Positions 29,701 to 40,219 of a stretch of 64,000 nt of DNA are shown here, in pieces (the stretch's first letter is position 1; every line of letters starts with the position of its first letter). The DNA comes from Boesenbergia rotunda. Taxonomy: Eukaryota; Streptophyta; Magnoliopsida; Zingiberales; Zingiberaceae. A model generated the notes under the pieces. The model saw only the letters and a program-made list of their open reading frames with translations. It did no database searches and was not told the DNA's origin. Location: assembly GCA_024364735.1 (NCBI GenBank), contig JAGFNQ010000860.1, positions 135,743 through 199,742 of the forward strand, written 5' to 3'. The position numbers and the translations under genes are program-made.

Positions 29701-31366
29701 GAAAATTCAAATTAGATAATTTGATCACCATTGTTTTAGATCTTATGACAATATAATCCCTTGGCTAGTGATTTTTATGGTATTCATGTGTTAAAGTACT
29801 TAGTCATGGTATAATCTACTTTAGTGTTTAAGTTTTTCCATGATCAAGTATGCCATGATTTTCTTATATGTATTATGCCAACATGAAGAACACATGGTTT
29901 GTGAAAATCACTATGAGAATCTCACAATACATGATTAGATAAAGAACATGAGTTTAAGGCCTAGGCTTAAGCTTTTCTTATTATTTTGGAGATGAATCTA
30001 GATGAGTATGCCATGACTTTGATGTTTGGATGATTAACATTAATCTATAACATGCCCATTTTGATTAAGAACAAGATGAACACATAGTTTAAATTGATCA
30101 TGATGTGAGATAAGCATGTTTTGGAATTTTAATCATCCATTGGAATTGGCACAAACCTAATTTTGGCTAAGAACAACATGATCACATAGGTTATGATGTT
30201 TTAAGTTTCATGACTTGTTTGATTTCCCACTGATCATGCTTTGATATAAACCTGTGTTTGGGACTCAAGTTCATACTTAGAACGTATTCATCAAAATTGA
30301 TACAAACATGTGTTGTTTCTTCTCATAGAAACTCTTAATTCTTGATATGGAATAACACTTGGTTAAGAGACCCCATGTTTGGAACCAAGGTAATTAAAAT
30401 CAATTGAATTAGGGGTTTGGGAATGGCTAAGAATTGAAACAAACCTGATTTCAGAAATGCTGAAATCGGTTTCTGAAATCTGAAACTGAAAAACCTTCTG
30501 TCTGAACCCAGATCGGTCCACCGACCGATCAGGGATCCCTTTGATCGGTCCGGTGACCGATCAGATCAACACTGATCAGTAAGTTCCATGATTGGGTCAA
30601 AACTCCTCAGTCCGATCTCCTCTCATCAAATTGTATCAGTTTAATGATCATACTACAAACAAACATGATACAATCCATTTACAATTGAAACATATTTGAT
30701 CACCCATTGGTACAAATCTTGTACTAAGGGAGCACAAAATTGTTCGAGTGATACAAACCTGGTACCTAATACTGATTTGATACAAACCTATGTTGGAATG
30801 TTCAAATTCATAAGAAAGGGTTTGTTGAGTCATGACTCTTGTTCTTAACGTCGTGTTTCAGATATTTTTCTGAAATGACGAATTTCAATAGAGTATACAC
30901 CCCTGGTTTGGAATGTAAATTTTTAATGCAGTCTGATCAGGAACGTATCAGAGTTTCAGAAATTTTTCTGAAATCTGATCGCTTCCCAGACTAATCAAAT
31001 ATCCTTCTGTATTACGTAATCAACAGACCTGGTTGGTCACGGAGACCAATCAGGACTATGTTTTAGATACAGTTGCATTCCTTACTCGTCCTATGAAACA
31101 TATACATACTTGACCATGATATTATTTGGTATATGTTTTCATATGCAATTCAAAAATCTACACTTATTGTTGTATGATGCATATACATTGTTGCCATGAT
31201 ACATTTATGGTATATGCCTCTCATATGCAATTCCAAAATCATCCTTTGACTTACTTGTCATATGAAACATATACATGTTTGACCATGATATAATTTTGTA
31301 TATGTTTTTATGTGCAATTCAAAACTTAACCTTGATCATTTTGGATTTGGGGAGAGACCCGTGTTT
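29701..31366 (+). other. Non-coding 3' region of B1
   Basis: No gene. It is A/T-rich with recurring ATGATCACATAG- and ACATGAT-like words. Two GATCGGTCC...GACCGATCA palindromes lie at 30510-30562, the same motif as in the LTR. Two related blocks near 31085 and 31260 (CATATACATNNTTGACCATGATA) form a diverged duplication. Confidence 0.6.
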
Positions 31367-31555
31367 GAGGGGGAGGTATGTTCAAACTTAATAACCATAC
31401 CCTTTTCGATGTTTGACAAAGGGGGAGAAAATGACTGATTAAGTTTATGGTTATTATAGGGGGAGGATCATGATTCCCTTATTAGAATTGAACGGACTTC
31501 AATTGATTGATACCTAAACTTAAATCGGGTTGTCAAACAACAAAAAGGGGGAGAT
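31367..31555 (+). other. Cluster of four polypurine tracts in B1
   Basis: GAGGGGGAG (31367-31375), AAAGGGGGAGAAA (31418-31430), AGGGGGAGGA (about 31458-31467) and AAAAAGGGGGAGAT (31542-31555, against the LTR). Repeated purine tracts of this form are a recognised Sirevirus feature. Confidence 0.85.
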
Positions 31556-33408
31556 TGTTGATGCAGTTTGGCCCGGTTGTTGTTTTGGTGTTTGACAATG
31601 ATTTAAGTTTAGTTGAGCAAATTATGGTTAAGTCCTGATCAGTGATTAGGCACGGGTTGATTGAAATCCTAACTTGGAGGGTTAGGTGTGAAAAATCCCG
31701 GTGAGTGAAGCCAGGTGATGAAAATCCCGGTGAGTGAAGCCGGGTCTTGGTGAGTGAAGCCAGGTGATGGAAATCCTAGTGAGTGAAGCTAGGTTGAAAT
31801 CCCGGTGAGTGAAGCCGGGTCCCGGTGAGTGAAGCCGGGTGACCAAAACCCTGGTGAGTGAAGCCAGGTCCTAGTGAGTGAAGCTAGGTTGGAAAAGTCC
31901 TAATTCGGAAGGGTTGGGTGAAAAGTCCTAGCTTGGAGGGGTTGAGTGAAAAGTCCTAGCTTGGAGGGCTAGGTGAAAAGTCCTAGCTTGGAGGGCTAGG
32001 TGAAAAGTCCTAACTTGGAGGGTTAGGTGCAAATTCCCAACTTGGAGAGTTTGATTGAAAAATCCTTAGCTTGGAGGGCTAAGGTGAATGAAATCCTAGC
32101 TTGGAAGGCTAGGTCTGCGTCCCTGGATCGGTCTGGTGACCGATCAGGGAGTTGGCACGCTACTCCTTCGTGGATCGATCTGGTGACCGATCCAGCGATG
32201 TCTGATCGGTCTGGTGACCGATCAGGGAGTGTGTGTTTCACTCACTGCACAGCTCTTGATCGGTCTGGTGACCGATCAGGGAGCCCACAGTGAGTTGAGT
32301 TCCCCTGCTGATCTGCTCCTGATCGGTCTGGTGACCGATCAGGGATACTGTTCAGATCGGTCTAGTGAACGATCATTTGTCGCAAGGTTCTCACTATCAC
32401 CGATCAGGATGACTCCTGATCGGTCTGGAAGCAGCCTGATTGGTCTGGTGACCGATCAGGCTGGAGCCTGGTTGGTCTGGGGACCAATCTGGAGTATGCA
32501 GAAGACTGCTGGATCGGTCTGGTGACCGATCAGGCTCCTCCCTGATCGGTCTGGTGACCGATCAGGAGCAGAACTTTAATTCAAATACGCTGTCAGAAGC
32601 TCTGATCGCGCTGTTTTCTCTGTCGATTCTCTGATACACTGCTGATATATGTTGATATGAGTTGCTAAGCTTCTATTGGAGTGTGCAGGCTTTACAGGGA
32701 TGATTCAAACATTGGAGGAGAGTCAATGGGAGGCTTTCCTTGGAGCAGGTTTGGCTGTTTCCTTGTTTCAGGTCTCAACGGCGTCTGGAGAGCAGCTGGC
32801 AACTGACGGAGGCTCAGCTGGAGAGGGTCTTCAGTGGACTGAGTGCTCAGGGAGTCAGGGGGTCAGGCTGTGGCTTCAGTGGATGCTGATGGAGAGCCTG
32901 GTGATGGGAGCAGATGCTTAAGACGAGGCTGGAAGCAGAGGAGCGACAACGGGAAAACAGACAGAAACTTGGGAAGTTTGGCTGGGCTGTGTTCGTGCTC
33001 TCTGTGGCTTTGTGCTTGAGCGATCTTGTTACATCTTTGTGAGCTTGTCTTCTCGAGTGTCTTTGTGCTTAACTTGTATCTTCTTGAGATCACTTGTGGA
33101 GAGGTTTCTCCACCGAGAAGGAGGCTGCTACTATCCGGAGTTCACCGGGGCTTGATCTGCTGACGATCAAGGGATCGCCCACCTTAAGGGCACGCCAAGG
33201 AGTAGGGGCAAGTTATCCCCGAACCTTGTATATTGCTGTGTCGTCTGGTTTGCTGTGTTTGTTTTGATTTCTGTTTGTTATCTCTGTTTCTGCACTTGTG
33301 CATTTGTTTCCGCTGTCTAACTCTTGAAGTGCAGAAAGATTTGAAAAGCTAAAAGAAATTGTGTATAGCTATATTCACCCCCCCTCTATAGCCATCTCAT
33401 CACCAACA
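31556..33408 (+). repeat. 3' LTR of B1
   Basis: 1853 bp; hairpin array 31668-32113 (two more units than the 5' LTR), palindrome array 32126-32563, C-tract ATTCACCCCCCCTCTA near the end, then TTAGG. It is highly similar to the 5' LTR. Confidence 0.9.
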
Positions 33409-33413
33409 TTAGG

Positions 33414-34847
33414 AACGTCGACAACCGCTCATACCAAGCTCGGGGTGCTTGTTTAAGGCCATAAAGCACCTTCTTGAGCTTAAATACGTGGTTTGGGAAT
33501 TCGGTACTCTCAAACCCCGGAGGTTGTTCGACATAGACCTCTTCTCTTATTAAACCATTTAGAAAGGCCGATTTGACGTCCATTTGATATAGCTTGAAAC
33601 CCCGATGTGCTGCAAATGCAAACATCAATCGGATGGACTCTAATCGGGCCACGGGAGCATAGGTCTCATCATAATTAAGGCCTTCAACTTGATTGTAGCC
33701 CTTGGCTACTAAGCGTGCCTTGTTTCTTATGATTTCTCCCTTATGGTTCAATTTATTTTTGAAGACCCATTTGGTTCCAACGATGGAGGTCTTCTTAGGT
33801 CTAGGGACTAAGTCCCAAACTTGACTTCTTTCAAATTGACCTAGTTCATCTTGCATCGCAATGATCCAATCGGGATCATTTAATGCTTCATCAATTTTCC
33901 TAGGTTCAATTTCGGTAATTAAGGCAACTTCACTAGCCTCATTCCTAAAAAATGATCTAGTCCTAACCCCATGATAGATGTCTCCAACAATTTGGTCTTG
34001 GGAATGACTAGAGACTAACCTAGTTTGCCTTGGTGTTGGTGGTGCTTCTTGAATGGTTTTACTAGACACTAGCTCAGCCTCAGGATCCGGCTGATCTATG
34101 GGTTGTCTAGGCTCACCGTCATCGGATTCATCACCATCAATAACACTTGGACTTCCATTCAAACTTAGTTTCCTAAGTTCGAATTGAACTCCTTCGACAT
34201 CTTCTGGTTGATCATTTGATCTTGGAATTTCTTCAAAGATAACATCAGAAGATTCTTCAACCAATCTAGATTTCTTATTATAGACTCGATAGGCTTTGCT
34301 AACTAGGGAGTACCCGACCAGTATCCCTTCACAGCCTTTGCATTGAACTTTCCAAGGTGGCCCTTGGTGTTTAGAATAAACACCTTACAACCAAACACCC
34401 TAAGATGTTTAACCGCAGGTGGTTTTCCAAACCAAAGTTCGTGAGGAGTCTTTCCTAAGAATCTATAGATGAGGACTCGATTTTGCACATAGTAAGCTGT
34501 GTTTACAGCTTCGGCCCATAAGTAACTCGGTAGTGAGTACTCATTGAGCATGCTTCGTGCAGCCTCTTGTAAAACACGGTTCTTCCTCTCTACAACACCA
34601 TTTTGTTGTGGTGTTCTAGGAGTGGAGAACTCATGTCTATACCCTCTATCTTGACAAAACTCTAAAAATCGTTGGTTTTGAAATTCACCTCCATGATCAC
34701 TTCTTATTGTCTTAATTGTTGATGATTTTTCATTTTCAACTCTTCTACAAAAGGAAATGAAAACATCTAAGGTTTAATCCTTATATTTAAGAAAATAAGT
34801 CCATGTATATATAGTAAAATCATCAATGATAACAAAGCAATATCTAC
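33414..34847 (-). pseudogene. pol: S3 pol, integrase C-terminus and RT N-terminus
   Basis: On the minus strand, 34551-34303 gives the integrase end (MLNEYSLPSYLWAEAVNTAYYVQNR, VFGCKVFILNTKGHLGKF) and 34264-33414 the acidic linker and RT (QVWDLVPRPK, YQMDVKSAFLNG, LYGLKQAPRAWYERLS). A small frame break separates them at about 34300 (KGYWSGTP tail against the expected GYS). The right part to 34847 covers the integrase core with several breaks. It is bounded by B1 (TTAGG) and the solo family-A LTR (TCTAC). Confidence 0.8.
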
Positions 34848-36414
34848 TGTTGGATCGAGAAGAACGATAGAGGGGGGTGAATATCATAAATCGTTTCGGA
34901 TTGACAAAAGAGCAAATACGCAGCGGAATAAACAAAACACAACACAAAGACTCAAGCGGTTTTACTTGGTTCGGAGTCGCGGTCAGCTCCTACTCCAAGG
35001 CCCACGGTCGTTGACCGTTTACTGCGGGCAATTCTATATGAGCGTAAAAGGTTTACAAGAATTCTATAAGTAAATTGCAGTAAATATAACAATTTTACTC
35101 TTCGTGATCGATGCCCGGTATGGATCGTACTTCGGTGCGGAGGGTCGTCGTAGGCGCTTGGAATCTCGAAATAGAAGGTTTCTGGAGCAGCGCGTTTGAG
35201 TCGAAGAGCGTAGAAGCGTTAGAAAGTTGTTGTATGAAGCCTTGGGGTCGAGGGGCTATTTATAGCCTCCTGGGGCGCCCTAAACGTTAGGGGCGCCCCC
35301 ACGTGTTAGTCGATCCGGACAAGTCTCGGTCAGTACTTATCCCACTTGAATAGGGCTGAGTGTTGACTGTGGGGGTGCCCGGGACGCTGGGGGCGCCCCG
35401 GTTGACTCAGTCAGCTGGCTTCTCATTGGCTTAACCTCTATATGCTTCGTTGGCTTGGACCCAGGGTGCCCGAGACATCTGGGGCGCCCGGGAGCACGGG
35501 GGCGCCCTCCCCAGTGAGCTTCCGAAGCATTACTTGCTTAGCTTGTCTTGCCTTCACCTTGGGGGCGCCTGGGACCTCCGGGGTGCCCTGCCCAGCTGCT
35601 GCCCCTCTCCTTTGGGGTGTTCTGAGCTGCAGAAACTCGTTCCTTCGGTCCTGCATCCAGGGTTAGTACCAAACAAAACAAAGCAAACATATTAGTGAGT
35701 CTTACAGCCGTAGCTGTCTTGGTTCTGACTTTGGGTCTCCAAAATGGAGCCCTAGGTCGAACCGACGCCTACTGTTCCCTCGACGGGGAACGCGTCCTCA
35801 CCTACTCCTCTTAGGAGAATTTACCTGTTGCCAAACAGCTCCTCCGGTTGGACTTTTGCCTAGTAGTCCTTCGCTAGGGCATAGGTACCAAGCCGTCCTT
35901 CGCCCGGTGCCTAACAGTCCTTCGCTAGGTCTTTGGTACCAAGCAGTCCTTCGCCCGGTGCCTAGCAGTCTTTCGCTAGGGCTTTGTATCCTGGCATTCC
36001 TTCACCAGGTGCCTAGCATCCCTTTGCTAGGGCTTTGTATCCTGGCAGTCCTTCACCAGGTGCCTAGCAGTCCTTCGCTAGGGCTTTGTATCCTGGCAGT
36101 CCTTCGCCAGGTGCCTAGCAGCCCTTCGCTAGGGCTTTGTATCCTGACAGTCCTTCACCAGGTGCTTAGCAGCCCTTCGCTAGGACTTTGTTTCCTGGCA
36201 GTTCTTCGCCAGGTGCCTAGCAGGCCTTCGCTAGGACTTTGTTTCCTGGCAGTCCTTCGCCAGGTGCCCAGCCTTCGCCAGGTGCCTAGCAGCCCTTCGC
36301 TAGGACTTTGTTTCTGCACACTTGAGTAACTTTATTAGATCACAAATAACACTTAACTTTGAATCCTTTGCCAATATCAAAACAAGGTTCGATATGGTGC
36401 TTCCTACACCAACA
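34848..36414 (-). mobile_element. Solo family-A LTR
   Basis: 1567 bp, TGTTGGATCG...CACCAACA on the plus strand, with target duplication TCTAC (34843-34847, 36415-36419). It is the most complete family-A LTR in the window: hairpin array 36306-35859, GGGCGCCC array 35590-35272, TATA box TATAAATA (35264-35257), U5 stems and C-run. There is no interior, so it arose by LTR-LTR recombination. It is the only nested insertion inside S3 coding sequence that lies in the host's sense direction. Confidence 0.9.
35859..36306 (-). repeat. Hairpin array in solo family-A LTR
   Basis: Over a dozen units. In sense, arms CCTAGC/GCTAGG and CCTGGC/GCCAGG alternate around the loop GAAGGACT; several arms are kept through G-U pairs (for example CCTGGT/GCCAGG). 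Confidence 0.85.
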
Positions 36415-36724
36415 TCTACTACCATTCAATGATATAATAGTGCTACAATCAAACAAGTCCATGTGAAGTAAATCCAATGTGGTAGAAGTACTTACAGTGC
36501 TTTTACCTTTATGTGCAGATTTTGTTTGCTTACCCATTTAACTTTGAATCCTTTTCCAATATCAAAATAAGGTTCAATATGGTGCTTCCTGCACCAACAT
36601 CTACCACCATTCGATGATATAATAGTGCTACAATCAAACAAGTCCATGTGAAGTAAATCCAATGCGGTAGAAGTACTTACAGTGCTTTTACCTTTATGTG
36701 CAGATTTTGTTTGCTTACCCATTT
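36355..36724. repeat. 185-bp tandem duplication across an LTR/target junction
   Basis: Units 36355-36539 and 36540-36724. Each contains the last 60 bp of the family-A LTR, the TCTAC duplication and about 120 bp of S3 integrase sequence. They differ by scattered substitutions, so the duplication postdates the LTR insertion but is not brand new. Confidence 0.9.
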
Positions 36725-37262
36725 GACATGCATCATAAATCTTTTCTTTTTCATACTTGATGCTTGGTAAGCCACGAACTAATCCCTTGTTGGCCAACTT
36801 TCGGATATTCTTCATGTTCACGTGTGCTAGTCTCCGGTGCCAAAGGGTGGACTCCTCTTCTTTTGATATGAAACACTTAACAAGAGCATTAGTAGCACTT
36901 TTAAATGAAACTTGGTAAATATTATCTATTCTTGTTCCTACTAGTATCGTGTCCAATGTGTCATATTGTCTAACTAGACATTAACTTGATTGAAAATCAA
37001 TTGTGTAACCCGCATCACACAATTGACTGACACTTAGGAGATTAAATGTCATCCCCTTGACTAGAAGGACATTCTTAATCCTAAGACATTCGGATATTTG
37101 AATGTCTCCTATTTCTATGATCTTAAGACTACCATTGTTACCAAAGGAAATATTACCTCTACTTTTTCTTTGAAGTGTGGTAAACAATGATCTATCCCCG
37201 GTCATGTGATTGGAGCACCCACTATCAACGAACCAAGTTGATAGATGCTCCCCCTCAATCAC
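36420..37262 (-). pseudogene. pol: S3 pol, protease and gag-pre-integrase region
   Basis: From GTG ATT GAG at 37262 the frame reads STWFVDSGCSNHMTG (protease D-S-G), a stop near 36981, then the His/Cys integrase finger (LWHRRLAHVNMKNI, YDACQMGKQTKSAHK) and LDLLHMDLFD with the first integrase aspartate. The gag stop overlaps this start by 4 bp, so family B normally relies on a frame change here. The 185-bp duplication and the solo LTR break it. Confidence 0.8.
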
Positions 37263-38612
37263 AACCTACATAATTCGAAAATAGAAGTTTTAGGTACCCA
37301 AACGTTGGGACCTAAAGCACCTACTAAGCAAGACTTAGGCACCCATGCCTTGACTACTTTCCTTTGAGCCCTAGGTGTCTTAGATTGTCTAACATCAGTC
37401 CTAGACATTAAGGACACAAATGATGGTTCTTTGGGTCGGTAACCAATACCGGCCCTATTGTAGACTGCCCTTTGGGCATTCAAGATCATGTCTAAGGTCT
37501 TTGAGATTGTTGAGAACTTCTCAAGAACACTCTTGAGTCTCTCAACTTCACTCTTCAATGATTTGTTTTCATCCTCTAACAATTCAACATGCAAATCATC
37601 AACATCCTCAACCCTAGAGGACTTCAATTGTTCAACTTCAATTTTCAATGATTTAATTTTTGCTTTTGACTTTTTCAAGAAATCAGTTAAGCATGCAATG
37701 GTCCTATAGCATTTATCAAGTTCGGGAGTGATTACCTCTTCATCATCCGAAGATGATGAAGCCGCGTTTGATGAGTCACTTGATTCATCACTGCTCTCTT
37801 GATCTTCCAATGCCATGAGTGTCACATGCCGTGTACTCTTCTCATCCTTCTCTTCTTCGAATGAACTTGAGGAGGATTCATCCCAAATGGCCTTCAAGGC
37901 CTTCTTCTTCTTTTTGGATCTATCCTCCTTCTTCTTGAGCTTTGGGCAGTCCTTCTTGAAGTGCTCTTTCTTACTACATTCATAGCAAGTAATATTATTC
38001 TTATCAAGCTTAACTTCACTTGGGTTACCTTTACCCTTGAAGTGACGACTCTTTCTCATCATCCTTTTAACGAAATTGTCCATCTCAGATGAAGAAGAGC
38101 CGCTGCCATCCTCCTCGGATTCGGACTCGGATTCAGATAAAAATGAGGATGAAGAGACTTCCTTCTTCTTCTTCTTCTTCTTCTTCTTCTTCTTCTTCTT
38201 CTTCTTGTTCTTTTCTCCTGCAACTAAGGCAATCCCCTTCTCCTTGGGGCTTTTGTTAGCCATTTCATGAAGTTCCATCTCACAAAATAAATCATCTAAC
38301 TTTACAATTGATAAGTCCTTGGAAACTTTGTAGGCATCCACCATGGATGACCACAAAGCATTCCTTAGAAATGCTTTTAACACATACCTTACAAGGCCGC
38401 GATTCTCGACCTTTTCATCAATAGAATGGAGACCATTGAGGACTTCCTTGAACTTACCATGTAGCTCACTTACGGTTTTATTCTCCTTCATGGAGAGGAT
38501 TTGGAGTTGATTGAGGAACAAATCCCTCTTGGCGATTCTTGAGTCTCGGATACCCTCGTGGAGTTCGATGAGCTTGTTCCACAAATCTTTTGCACTTGTA
38601 AATGGACCAACC
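37259..38612 (-). pseudogene. gag: S3 gag, main part
   Basis: Continues the capsid domain from the piece at 55908-56176 (KVGPFTSAKDLWNKLIELHEG across the A3 insertion). A Lys-run coded by a CTT microsatellite (38162-38207), a Ser/Glu linker, the knuckle CYECSKKEHFKKDC, coiled coil (LKSLKIEVEQLKSSR, LKSEVERLKSVLEKFS) and AWVPKSC tail follow, ending at 37259. This part is open. It is a pseudogene because the start codon is lost and A3 (CAACC) cuts it. Confidence 0.8.
38162..38207. repeat. (CTT)n microsatellite inside S3 gag
   Basis: About fifteen CTT units coding a run of lysines on the minus strand. Gag of B1 has only a short, interrupted Lys stretch here, so this is a repeat expansion. Confidence 0.9.
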
Positions 38613-39990
38613 TGTTGGTGCAGACAACACCCAAGTCAAACCTGTATTTTGATAATGGCAAAAGAGTTCAAAAGTTAAGATGTTATGTTTATCTAACATG
38701 CTCATTAAGTGTGCAGGATACAAAGCCCTAGCGAAGGAATGCTAGGCACCTGGCGAAGGACAGCCAGGATACAAAGCCCTAGCGAAGGAATGCTAGGCAC
38801 CTGGCGAAGGAATGCCAGGATACAAAGCCCTAGCGAAGGACTGCTAGGCACCAGGCGAAGGATTGCTTGGAACCGAAGACCTAGTGAAGGACTGCTAGGC
38901 ACCAGGCGAAGGACTGCTTGGTACTGAAGACCTGGCGAAGAATAGCTAGGCACCTGGCGAAGGACTGCTGGGCAAAAGTCCAACCGGAGGAGCCGGTTGG
39001 CATCAGGTAAATTCTCCTGAGAGGAGTAGGTGAGGACGCGTTCCCCGTTGAGGGAACAGTAGGCGTCGGTTCGACCTAGGGCTCCATTTTGGAGACCCAA
39101 AGTCAGAACCAAGACAGCTAAGGCTATATAGACCTAATATTCTATTGCTTTGTGTTGTTTTGGACTAACCTTGGATGCATGACCGAAGGAATGTGTTTCT
39201 GCAGCTCAGAACGCCCCAAAGGAGAGGGGCAAGTAGTTGGGCAGGGCGCCCCCAGAGTCCCGGGCGCCCCCAAGGTCAAGGCAAAACAAGTGAAGCAAAG
39301 AAATCACTTCGGAAGCTCTCTGGGGGGGCACCCCCATTCTCCCGGGCGCCCCTGTGCTCCCGGGTGCCCAGGATGCTCAGGGCGCCCCGGGCTCAAGCTA
39401 ACAAAGTGGATAAAACTTATCCAGCCAAGAAGCCAGCGGATTGAGTCAACCTGGGCGCCCCCACAGTCAACTCTCAGCCCTATTCGAGTGGGATAAGGGC
39501 TGACCGAGAGTTGCTCGGATCGGGTGACACGTGGGGGGGGGGGCCCAACGTTCAGGGCACCCTGGGAGGCTATAAAAAGCCCCTCAACCCCAAGGCTTCA
39601 TGAATCACTTCTTCAAACGCCAACACACTCTTCTACGCACGCGCTCTGCTCCAGAAACCTCCCAACTCGAGATACAAGCGCCGACGACGTCCCTCTGCTC
39701 CAAGATACATTCCACACCGAACGTCGGTAATGAAGAGCTGTCCTTTTAAGTTTACTGTACTACTGTAACATTTTTCTGTAAACCTTTTTGCGCACATATA
39801 GAATTGCCTGCAGTAAACGGTTAACGACCATGGGCCTTGGAGTAGGAGCCGACCGCGACTCCGAACCAAGTAAAATCTTGGTGTTTGTGTGTTGTTTAGA
39901 TTTAATTTTTTCCGCTGCGTATTCTCTTTTTCAATCCGAAACGACTTACGATATTCACCCCCCCCTCTATCGTTTTCTCTTGATCCAACA
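38613..39990 (+). repeat. 5' LTR of A3
   Basis: 1378 bp; hairpin array 38727-38972, GGGCGCCC array 39244-39563, TATAAAAA at 39571-39578, C-run before CTCTATCG near 39960, end CCAACA. Confidence 0.9.
39571..39578 (+). promoter_or_regulatory. TATA box of A3 5' LTR
   Basis: TATAAAAA directly after the last GGGC-type palindrome; the 3' LTR copy is changed to TATAGAAA (55482-55489). Confidence 0.65.
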
Positions 39991-39992
39991 AG

Positions 39993-40004
39993 TGGTATCA
40001 GAGC
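39993..40004 (+). other. Primer-binding site of A3 (initiator tRNA-Met)
   Basis: TGGTATCAGAGC two bases after the LTR. Confidence 0.9.
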
Positions 40005-40219
40005 GGGGAAGCTCAAAATTGGTGCAACCACCAGTTTGAAATTTTTTCGGATTTTTTTTCGAAATCTTTTTTAATTTTTTTTCTTCTTTTCATTCAAATT
40101 TTTATCGTTAATCGAGACCGGTGCAACACCCCTCGATAATTATTTTTTTCCCGCACTACTAATCCAAGACCAAGTCTTGGGACAGAGTTTTCCTTTCTCT
40201 CTTTCAGATAAAATCCTTA

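Larger units (their letters stand above)
16248..33408 (+). mobile_element. Family-B copia element B1 (LTRs and gag kept, pol lost)
   Basis: Full-length frame: 5' LTR 16248-18051, Met-type primer site, gag, then after the nested A2 a 2 kb remainder with a protease scrap and non-coding 3' region, purine tracts and 3' LTR 31556-33408. Target duplication TTAGG flanks it. Integrase, RT and RNase H are missing, so B1 is an internal-deletion derivative that would need proteins from elsewhere. The A2 insertion is marked by CCTAA at 19727-19731 and 29574-29578. Confidence 0.85.

Noticed and set aside
35859..36306. Resemblance of the hairpin arrays to a CRISPR array
   Set aside because: Units are adjacent or irregularly spaced, no unique spacers or cas genes exist, and the context is plant LTRs.
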